Shown here: positions 1 to 5,331 of the stretch, piece by piece
Position numbering within the stretch: position 1 is the stretch's first letter
How the letters are laid out: each line of letters starts with the position of its first letter
Assembly (NCBI GenBank): GCA_902787415.1
Contig: CADAGG010000056.1
Location: 1-7,092 of the forward strand
Length of the DNA stretch: 7,092 nt
Direction of reading: 5' to 3'
From: a methanogenic archaeon
GTDB taxonomy: Archaea > Thermoplasmatota > Thermoplasmata > Methanomassiliicoccales > Methanomethylophilaceae
Program-made: the position numbers and the translations under genes
Notes under the pieces: generated by a model
Told to the model about the DNA's origin: nothing
The model's input: the letters and a program-made list of their open reading frames with translations, nothing else
The model's database searches: none

Positions 1-129
1 GGTGTCAAGAACGGCAAGGATGTCGCCGCAGCCCTTTCGCTCGGTGCCGAGGGAGTCCTCCTGGCATCCGGAGTCGTCAAGGCCGCCGACCCCCGCGCAG
101 TCCTCAGGGACCTCGTCAGCGGGCTCTGA
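1..129 (+). CDS. tpiA: Triosephosphate isomerase, C-terminal end (partial)
   Basis: These are the last 42 residues of a gene entering from the left edge, in frame from base 1 to a TGA stop. They match the end of archaeal triosephosphate isomerase, which interconverts dihydroxyacetone phosphate and glyceraldehyde 3-phosphate in cytoplasmic glycolysis and gluconeogenesis. The visible part begins at the loop after the glycine-rich phosphate-binding strand ([12 protein letters not shown]). It then contains [14 protein letters not shown], the second phosphate-binding segment that is nearly invariant in archaeal enzymes, followed by the last helix ([13 protein letters not shown]). The catalytic Lys, His and Glu would lie upstream, outside the window. 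The protein ends right after the last helix, as in the compact archaeal form of about 220-230 residues. A GC hairpin follows the stop. The identification rests on motif recall from a short fragment. Confidence 0.88.
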   Translation, partial: GVKNGKDVAAALSLGAEGVLLASGVVKAADPRAVLRDLVSGL

Positions 130-144
130 AACCACAATCATCTT

Positions 145-170
145 CCCCGCCTCCGGGCGGGGCCACTTTT
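145..170 (+). terminator. Hairpin and T-run after tpiA
   Basis: A perfect 7-bp GC stem (145-151 paired with 156-162, four-base loop TCCG) starts 16 bases after the tpiA stop and is followed by CCACTTTT. It resembles an intrinsic terminator. Archaeal termination depends mainly on the T-run, and this one is short, so function is inferred. It separates tpiA from the phospholipase D-like gene. Confidence 0.55.
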
Positions 171-176
171 GTCAGC

Positions 177-205
177 ATTAATTGTAGTGTGCCGGTGCTT
201 TATTA
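177..205 (+). promoter_or_regulatory. Possible archaeal promoter for the PLD-like gene
   Basis: This is the only AT-rich stretch in the 86-base gap between tpiA and the PLD-like gene. It has two TATA-like candidates: ATTAATTG around 177-184 and TTTATTA at 199-205. The first would place transcription start near 206-210, giving a leader of a few bases before the ATG at 216. The second fits an mRNA starting at about 225-229, close to the in-frame ATG at 225. No Shine-Dalgarno sequence precedes either ATG. I cannot choose between the two boxes from sequence alone. Confidence 0.4.
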
Positions 206-215
206 CGCATGACGA

Positions 216-2222
216 ATGAGTATCATGCGGAAGACGGTCGCTGTCGCTGTACTCACCATACTGCTCTTCGTACTTGTTCCATCCTACACATCTCCTTCGG
301 ATGCCGCACCGTCTTCCGCACCCCTCATCACCGAGGTCGACCCCGGATGCGAAGGGTTCACGCTCTCCAATCCCGGCGGGTCCGACATCGACCTGCGGGG
401 ATATTCAGTGACGGACGGGGAGGGCACCCTGACCTTCGTATCAACTTGCATCCTGCATCCCGGCGGGAGCCTCACCGTGGCGAAGGCGTCCGGCACCTGC
501 TGGTTCGATTCCCGCCCCGGGACCGTTACATATCCATCGGAGCTGATCTCCAAGAGCAGGTCGTTCATCCTCGCCGATTCGGGGGACGAGCTGTCCCTGA
601 TGAATGGCTCCGTTCTCGCGGACTCGGTGTGCTACGGCAGATCCCCGGGGACGGACGGATGGTACGGGGAACCCGTGGACACCTCATCGGGAAGGTACCT
701 CCTGCGCGTGGGAGGGGATACCGGCCGGGCGGCCGATTGGATCTCCACCAAGCCCGGATGGATCAACGAGAGCGCGGACGCGCTCCCTTCCTTCCAAGCG
801 GAGGTGGGCCTGTTCACCTTCCCAGAGAGCCGCGGAATCCCCGTCATGGAGAGCATCGCGGGGGCGTGTTCGGCCATCGACATATCCATCTACCTGATTA
901 CCAGCCCGGAGCTGATTTCCCTGCTGTGCCAGAAGTCCGAATCGGGGGTCCGTGTGAGGGTCCTAGCGGAGGGTTTCCCGTTGGGCACGGACCTCAGCAA
1001 GGAGATATCCCTGCTTAGGTCTCTGCAGGATTCCGGCGGGGAGGTGAGGTTCATCAACAGCACCGGATACGGGGATGACCGTTACAACTATCTCCACAAC
1101 AAATACGCGGTGATCGACGGGTCCGTGACGGTGATGACCTCGGAGAACTGGACCTCGGGCAATCTGGGGGAATACGGCAACCGCGGCTGGGGAGCGGTCA
1201 TCCGCAGCGGGGGTTTCGCAGCCTACATGGAACGTGTCTTCGAGAACGATTTCTCCTCCGAATGGGGTGACGTATCGGGACTGCTGGCACTATACCCGAA
1301 CTCCAATCCCTGCAGGGACCTTCCGGCCGTAGAGATCGGCCATTCGGAGACGTTCCTCTGCTCCGCTGCTGTTACCCCGGTCCTCTCCCCCGACAACTCG
1401 TTCGCAATGATGGAGAGGTTCATGGGCGGCGCCGGGGAGAGGCTCTACGCAGAGCAGATGGACCTCGGTTCCGACCTCGCCGTCGTATCCGGCGAGTCCC
1501 CGGTCGCATGGATGGCGTCCGCCGCCGAGCGCGGGGTCGACACCAAGTTCATCCTCGACTCCTCTCAGTCGGACTCCTCCAAGCACGTGTCATACACAGA
1601 GCTGATCTCCTCCGCCACGGCGGTGCAGGCTGTTTCCAAGGACGGCTCGGAGAAGTATTCCCTGATACACAACAAGGGGGTCATCGCCGACGACAGGGTG
1701 TGGCTAGGATCGGTCAACTGGACCTCATCCTCCTTCCTCCGCAACCGCGAGACCGCGGTCATCATCGATTCCCCCGAGGCGGCCGGCTTCTTCGCGGCAT
1801 GCTTCCTGGAGGACTTCGGCGTCAACATATTCACAGCGGAGGAAACCGGACTGTCGCTGCGGGCGGAGACCCTGATGACTCCTGCGGGGGAGATGGTCCT
1901 CCTCTCCGTGAACGGGCCTCCCGGATACAGTTACGAATGGTCGTTGGGGGACGGGACCACCAGGATCACGGAAGCCTGCACGGTTCTGTTCCGTTCTCCC
2001 GGGGAGGGGACATACGTGGCGACCGTCCGTCTCATCGGTTCCGAACTCACCGGGACCGCCGAGTACAGCGTGGTGCCCGAGGACCACGGGGACAGTACGT
2101 ACGCATACTGCATCGCCGCGGCGGCCGCAGCGGTCCTTGCCATCGGCATCATATCCCATTCCCTCCGCGGGCGCGCTCCGGCCCCCAGGCGGAGGCGGAA
2201 TCCCAGGTTCGGTTCCAGATAA
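216..2222 (+). CDS. Secreted, membrane-anchored phospholipase D-like protein (LTD + two HKD + PKD-like)
   Basis: A 668-residue protein predicted to act outside the cell. Residues 1-30 are a signal peptide (Arg-Lys, then a Val/Leu/Ile core). Residues 35-165 resemble a lamin-tail domain (LITEVDP start, 'LSNPGGSDIDLRGYSVTD'). Two phospholipase D half-sites follow: H294-x-K296-(4)-D301 with N311, and H485-x-K487-(4)-D492 with GSVN ending at N501. Both HKD triads are intact, so a phosphodiesterase active site (nuclease or phospholipase) is likely; the substrate is unknown. Residues 560-620 look PKD-like (YEWSLGDGT). A hydrophobic segment at 630-648 and an Arg-rich tail fit a C-terminal anchor with its tail in the cytoplasm. 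The start at 216 is the longest sensible one; ATG 225 (MRKT) is equally plausible. Lamin-tail domains joined to nuclease domains are known in secreted prokaryotic proteins, which favours an extracellular DNase, but this is inference. Confidence 0.85.
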   Translation: MSIMRKTVAVAVLTILLFVLVPSYTSPSDAAPSSAPLITEVDPGCEGFTLSNPGGSDIDLRGYSVTDGEGTLTFVSTCILHPGGSLTVAKASGTCWFDSRPGTVTYPSELISKSRSFILADSGDELSLMNGSVLADSVCYGRSPGTDGWYGEPVDTSSGRYLLRVGGDTGRAADWISTKPGWINESADALPSFQAEVGLFTFPESRGIPVMESIAGACSAIDISIYLITSPELISLLCQKSESGVRVRVLAEGFPLGTDLSKEISLLRSLQDSGGEVRFINSTGYGDDRYNYLHNKYAVIDGSVTVMTSENWTSGNLGEYGNRGWGAVIRSGGFAAYMERVFENDFSSEWGDVSGLLALYPNSNPCRDLPAVEIGHSETFLCSAAVTPVLSPDNSFAMMERFMGGAGERLYAEQMDLGSDLAVVSGESPVAWMASAAERGVDTKFILDSSQSDSSKHVSYTELISSATAVQAVSKDGSEKYSLIHNKGVIADDRVWLGSVNWTSSSFLRNRETAVIIDSPEAAGFFAACFLEDFGVNIFTAEETGLSLRAETLMTPAGEMVLLSVNGPPGYSYEWSLGDGTTRITEACTVLFRSPGEGTYVATVRLIGSELTGTAEYSVVPEDHGDSTYAYCIAAAAAAVLAIGIISHSLRGRAPAPRRRRNPRFGSR

Positions 2223-2235
2223 ACCAAATACTGCC

Positions 2236-2241
2236 GGAGGG
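2236..2241 (+). promoter_or_regulatory. Shine-Dalgarno site of the GNAT gene
   Basis: GGAGGG lies in the 30-base gap between the PLD-like and acetyltransferase genes, 11 bases before the ATG at 2253. The spacing is on the long side, but it is a clear purine-rich match to the archaeal anti-Shine-Dalgarno sequence. No TATA-like box is seen in this gap, which supports co-transcription with the gene upstream. Confidence 0.6.
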
Positions 2242-2252
2242 ATTCACGGACG

Positions 2253-2708
2253 ATGGAAATCAGGGTCATGCGTCCGGAGGACGAGGCGAAGGTCTACGCT
2301 CTCATATCTGAGAGCCTCGACGAGTACTTCGCACCCCAGGTCATCACTTTCTTCCGCATGCAGTGGCCGGCGGGGCAGATCGTCGCCTGCGACCTCTTCG
2401 GCAACGTCCTCTGCTACCTGGCGGGGACCAAGCTCCCCAACGGACGCGTCTCGGTCCACCTGTTCGCCACCGCCCCCGGCAGCAGGGGGAAGGGGATCGG
2501 CACCATGGTCCTGAACCGCTTCAAGCAGGCCGCCCTGATGGAAGGATTCTCCTCCATACAGCTGGAGGTCAAGGAGCGCAACACCCGCGCCATGGATTTC
2601 TACAAGCGCAACGGCTTCGTCCCCGTCGAGTACCTCGAGTCCTTCTACAACGACGGCTCATCGGGAGTCAGGATGGTCTGCGACCTGGGCGCCGGGTATC
2701 GCACATAA
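2253..2708 (+). CDS. GNAT-family N-acetyltransferase (RimI-like)
   Basis: A 151-residue single-domain GNAT enzyme, the usual family length, expected to transfer an acetyl group from acetyl-CoA to an amine in the cytoplasm. It opens with the typical first strand and helix (MEIRVMRPEDEAKVYALISE). The acetyl-CoA-binding motif A is clear: strand VSVHLFATAP, then the pyrophosphate loop R78-G-K-G81-I-G83 and helix TMVLNRFKQAA. Motif B follows at 102-122 (IQLEVKERNTRAMDFYKRNGF), with the family's N-x-x-A-x-x-F-Y-x-x-x-G-F pattern. The acceptor may be a protein N-terminus, as for archaeal RimI/Ard1, or a small molecule; the sequence does not decide it. The gene lies 30 bases after the PLD-like gene and is probably translated from the same mRNA. 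Its TAA stop lies inside the TATA-like box of the next gene. Confidence 0.88.
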   Translation: MEIRVMRPEDEAKVYALISESLDEYFAPQVITFFRMQWPAGQIVACDLFGNVLCYLAGTKLPNGRVSVHLFATAPGSRGKGIGTMVLNRFKQAALMEGFSSIQLEVKERNTRAMDFYKRNGFVPVEYLESFYNDGSSGVRMVCDLGAGYRT

Positions 2709-2711
2709 ATA
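2705..2711 (+). promoter_or_regulatory. TATA box for a leaderless Sel1-repeat mRNA
   Basis: ATAAATA is centred 26 bases before the ATG at 2734. This is the standard archaeal distance from TATA box to transcription start, so the mRNA would begin at or next to the start codon. No Shine-Dalgarno sequence is present, in keeping with a leaderless transcript. The box contains the TAA stop of the GNAT gene at 2706-2708. Confidence 0.65.
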
Positions 2712-2733
2712 CAGCCTGTACGTTCACGTGAAC

Positions 2734-3357
2734 ATGGTGAACGAGGCCGACGCTGCCGCACTTTTCGAGGAAGGATACGGATACTACGAGTCCAAGGACG
2801 AATCCCTGCTTCCGAAGGCGTTCGACTGTTTCACCCGCGCCGCCGATATGGGCAGCACCGACGCCGTGTACTACCTCGGCGTGATGTACTACAACGGCTT
2901 CGCCGCCGAGCAGTCCTTCGAGAAGGCCATGGAGTGCTTCTCCAAGGCAGCTGAGGCCGGCAGCCAGAAGGCAACCTACAACCTCGGCGTGATGTACGAG
3001 GGAGGCAAGGGCGTCGACCAGGATTACGCCAAGGCCATGGATTACTACCTCAAGGCGGCCGAGATGGGCAGCGCGAAGGCCATGTACAACATCGGCACCA
3101 TGCACCGCGACGGCAACGGAGTCCCTCAGGATTACTCCAAGTCCATGGAATGGTTCAGGAAGTCCGCCGCATTGGGATTCAACAAGGCCCAGTTCAGCAT
3201 CGGCATGGCGTTCCACAAGGGCAAGGGAGTCCCCGTCAACGAGTTCGAGGCCATGAAGTGGTTCAAGCTCGCCGCCGAATCGGGGCACCGCAAGGCACAG
3301 CTCATGGTGAACGTGCTGAAGAAGCAGATCAATGTCGTCACCATCGACATGTCCTGA
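2734..3357 (+). CDS. Sel1-like (TPR-type) repeat protein
   Basis: A 207-residue protein made almost entirely of helical solenoid repeats. After a divergent first helical pair (1-43) come four Sel1-like units of exactly 36 residues at 44-79, 80-115, 116-151 and 152-187. A fifth unit begins with AQLMV and stops short. Each unit carries the signature A-x-Y-x-L/I-G-x-M ... G-x-G-V ... D-Y-x-K-A-M-x-(Y/W)-(Y/F)-x-K-A-A. There is no signal peptide or membrane segment, so it is probably cytoplasmic. Such proteins act as protein-binding scaffolds; the partner is unknown. I chose ATG 2734 over the in-frame GTG at 2728 because it sits where the TATA-like box predicts transcription to start. The short tail (VLKKQINVVTIDMS) is not repeat-like. 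Confidence 0.87.
   Translation: MVNEADAAALFEEGYGYYESKDESLLPKAFDCFTRAADMGSTDAVYYLGVMYYNGFAAEQSFEKAMECFSKAAEAGSQKATYNLGVMYEGGKGVDQDYAKAMDYYLKAAEMGSAKAMYNIGTMHRDGNGVPQDYSKSMEWFRKSAALGFNKAQFSIGMAFHKGKGVPVNEFEAMKWFKLAAESGHRKAQLMVNVLKKQINVVTIDMS
2863..3294 (+). repeat. Four tandem 108-bp Sel1 units within the gene
   Basis: Four in-frame 108-bp units begin at 2863, 2971, 3079 and 3187, each encoding 36 residues. They are clearly related as protein (LGVMYYNG, LGVMYEGG, IGTMHRDG and IGMAFHKG at the same position in each). As DNA they have diverged, so the duplications are not recent. Confidence 0.8.
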
Positions 3358-3370
3358 TCGAATCAGTACA

Positions 3371-3378
3371 CTTATGTA
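3371..3378 (+). promoter_or_regulatory. TATA-like box for a leaderless PH-like gene mRNA
   Basis: CTTATGTA is centred about 26 bases before the ATG at 3401. It lies in the 43-base gap after the Sel1-repeat gene. There is no Shine-Dalgarno sequence before 3401, and the arrangement copies that of the gene upstream. The box overlaps the alternative in-frame ATG at 3374, which argues against that ATG being the start. Confidence 0.55.
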
Positions 3379-3400
3379 TCCCGTCGGCCATGTCGTTAAC

Positions 3401-3742
3401 ATGGGTCTATCCAAGAAAGATCTGACGGTCGACGACCACGGGATCATCATCGACCACAGCCTTGTTTCTTTGAACATACCCTTTTCCGAGATCGAGGACG
3501 CCATCCTCGTCGACGGGGCATCCTTCAACCTGGGACATGTAGTCTCCGGCGAGAAGACCGACCGCAGGTACATCGGGAAATACGTCAACTCGGCGTTCGG
3601 GATCTACACCATGTACTCCTACGCCGACGTGGACAGGTACATCGTGGTCACCTACGGCGGAGGCAAAACCCTGGTCTTCAACATGCCCACCGCATCTGCA
3701 ACCGAGGCCACCGCCCAGAAGATGGGTGCCGTCTCTGAATGA
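3401..3742 (+). CDS. Small protein with possible bacterial PH-like fold
   Basis: A 113-residue soluble protein with no signal peptide or membrane segment. The pattern is mostly alternating beta strands: LTVDDHGIIIDHSL, then SLNIPFSEIEDAILVDG, then RRYIGKYVNSAFGIYTMYSY, then YIVVTYGGGKTLVFNMP and a final helix EATAQKMG. The order (a 'set the conversion residue' strand, a G-rich turn with an aromatic hairpin, then a strand ending in LVFN-P and a helix) resembles the bacterial PH-like domains that often occur as short cytoplasmic or membrane-linked proteins. That match is from memory and tentative. The frame is open back to 3332, but ATG 3401 fits the leaderless promoter best; the residues before it (SSPSTCPDR...) come from the overlap with the Sel1 gene and look like shadow coding. 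The gene is followed by the convergent terminator. No function can be given. Confidence 0.7.
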   Translation: MGLSKKDLTVDDHGIIIDHSLVSLNIPFSEIEDAILVDGASFNLGHVVSGEKTDRRYIGKYVNSAFGIYTMYSYADVDRYIVVTYGGGKTLVFNMPTASATEATAQKMGAVSE

Positions 3743-3757
3743 TTCTTAAAAGTAACC

Positions 3758-3777
3758 GGCGGGCCTTGGGGCCCGCC
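3758..3777. terminator. Shared hairpin terminator between convergent genes
   Basis: A perfect 8-bp stem (3758-3765 with 3770-3777) and a four-base TTGG loop fill the 44-base gap between two genes that end head to head. Read leftward, it is followed by GGTTACTTTT, a short T-run. Read rightward, it is followed by the AT-rich TAAGTAATTT. It probably ends or protects both transcripts and limits read-through into the opposite gene. Confidence 0.65.
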
Positions 3778-3786
3778 TAAGTAATT

Positions 3787-5319
3787 TCACTGATACATCG
3801 AGTCGTCGATGTGCTCGTTCTGCAGATAGTACTCGGACTTCTGCTTCTGGGCATCGGAGATGTCGTGGGTCATACCCTTCTGGTAGGAGCCGTAGCGCTG
3901 CTTGATCTGCTCCTCGACGGGCTCCGACCTCTTCTTGGCACGCTTCACGTGGTCGGCGGTGATGTACTTGGCCTTCTCCATGACTGCGATGTCCCCGGCG
4001 GCCCTGATGAGTCCTCCGAGCTCCCTGAGCCTGAGGGTCAGGGCGTTCATCTGTCCGTCGAGCTTGGCACGCCTCTTTCCTTCGGAGATGATCTCCTCCA
4101 CGGCGTCGATGGCGGCCGGGGGAACGTGTCCGTCCATGGCGATCTCCTGAGCCACGAACTGGGCGTACTTGGCGCGGTTGTGGCTGTTGTCGGGCATCGC
4201 CACGTCGACGAGGACCTCGTATCCGTTACCGATGATCCTGGACCTCAGCGGGGACAGGATGTTCTCCAGGTCCTGCATGTTGCAGGCCGCCACGAGGATG
4301 AAGTCGCAGGGGACGTTCTCCACCTTGACGCTGGCTCCCGATGACTGGGGGTTCCTGCCGGTGATGGGGAACTTCTTGTCCTGCATGGCGGTGAGGATGT
4401 ACCTCTGGAGGCTTCCCAGGTGGGAGATCTCGTCCACGAACAGGACTCCCTCGTGGGCCTCGTGGATGGCTCCGGGGATGACCCTCTGGTAGGCGGGGAC
4501 CCCGATCTTGTCGTGTCCGCCGTAGGGGTCGTGCCTGACGTCTCCGAGAAGCTCGGTCTCGGAGGCTCCGGTGGCCATGACGAAGGGGTTCCTGTCGAGT
4601 TTGACCAGGGTCTTGGTGTTGGATTTCTTGCTGAGCTTGTTCCTCTTCTCGAGGGCCTTGGTGTCAAGCATCCTGACCTTCATTCCGGCACGCTCGAAGA
4701 CGACGGTCTCCTCCACCCCGTTCTGCACGCGGATGGTGTTGACCCTCTCCTTACCGGCGGTCATCTGGGGGGAGAGGCCGGTGGACTGCAGGATGCCCAT
4801 GATGTTGACGCCGAAGGGGTTGTTGCCTCCGGTGCCCTGTCCCTCGAGCTTGCTCCTGCCGCAGCTGGGGCAGTTGACCTCCTCGGGGGAGGAGATGTGC
4901 CCGCAGCCCCTGCAGAGGTATCCGAGCCTCTCGGCCACGCTCTTGGGGATGTCCTCGGGGTTCACGAGGGTGCCGTCCGAACCCTTCTCGTCTCCCTCCT
5001 CGCTCTTGACCTCGGCGGCCTCGATGATGTTGAGGAAGGGCCTCTCGGGATTCTCGGGGTTGTGGGATACGCGGATCTCCTGTGTCGCCTTGGGCAGGTT
5101 CATGGAGATGGCGCGTGCGATCATCGACTTACCGGTTCCCGGAGGGCCCACCAGCAGCAGGTTCCTGCGCTGGATGGCCGCGATCTTGGCGAGGCTGATG
5201 GCCTCCTCCTGTCCGAGGACACGGTCCAGGGGGTCGGCTGGGATCTCGATCTGCCCGGTGTGCTTGAGCTTCTCGACGTCTTCCCAGACGTTCACGGTCA
5301 CTTTCTTTGGCGATGGCAT
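3787..5319 (-). CDS. LonB-related AAA+ ATPase lacking the peptidase domain, with a zinc ribbon
   Basis: A 510-residue protein whose ATPase is that of archaeal LonB. Walker A is G58-PPGTG-K64-S65, Walker B is GVLFVD296-E297, sensor 1 is N347 (AACN) and the arginine finger lies in LRSR (358-361). The small-subdomain sensor 2 segment is LTLRLRELGGLIRAAGDIAV. LonB hallmarks such as TGA...LLGDVRHDP, GAIHEAHEGVLFVDEI and LLTAMQ-type KKFPITG are kept. Archaeal LonB carries a membrane region inside the AAA+ domain; here that place holds a hydrophilic insert with a zinc ribbon (C136-x2-C139 ... C150-x2-C153). The protein ends about where the Ser-Lys peptidase domain would begin, with a charged tail rich in Gln and Tyr. 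It is therefore probably a soluble ATP-driven remodeller, not a protease. It starts 12 bases after dnaG with only a weak AAGTGA ribosome site, so the two are probably co-transcribed. The substrate is unknown. Confidence 0.87.
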   Translation of the reverse strand: MPSPKKVTVNVWEDVEKLKHTGQIEIPADPLDRVLGQEEAISLAKIAAIQRRNLLLVGPPGTGKSMIARAISMNLPKATQEIRVSHNPENPERPFLNIIEAAEVKSEEGDEKGSDGTLVNPEDIPKSVAERLGYLCRGCGHISSPEEVNCPSCGRSKLEGQGTGGNNPFGVNIMGILQSTGLSPQMTAGKERVNTIRVQNGVEETVVFERAGMKVRMLDTKALEKRNKLSKKSNTKTLVKLDRNPFVMATGASETELLGDVRHDPYGGHDKIGVPAYQRVIPGAIHEAHEGVLFVDEISHLGSLQRYILTAMQDKKFPITGRNPQSSGASVKVENVPCDFILVAACNMQDLENILSPLRSRIIGNGYEVLVDVAMPDNSHNRAKYAQFVAQEIAMDGHVPPAAIDAVEEIISEGKRRAKLDGQMNALTLRLRELGGLIRAAGDIAVMEKAKYITADHVKRAKKRSEPVEEQIKQRYGSYQKGMTHDISDAQKQKSEYYLQNEHIDDSMYQ

Positions 5320-5331
5320 GATAGTTCACTT

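Noticed and set aside
209..1018. A 269-codon frame starting at ATG 209, seven bases before the PLD-like start
   Set aside because: The translation is an Arg/Gly/His-rich shadow of the PLD-like gene in another frame. The ATG at 209 could at most be a minor decoy start.
2100..2222. A PGF-CTERM-like sorting signal at the end of the PLD-like protein
   Set aside because: There is a membrane segment and an Arg cluster, but no PGF or similar motif before it, so a plain C-terminal anchor explains the sequence.
2668..3588. A 306-codon minus-strand frame opposite the Sel1-repeat and PH-like genes
   Set aside because: Its His/Val/Leu-rich repeats mirror the Sel1 units, and the plus-strand proteins have clear family signatures.
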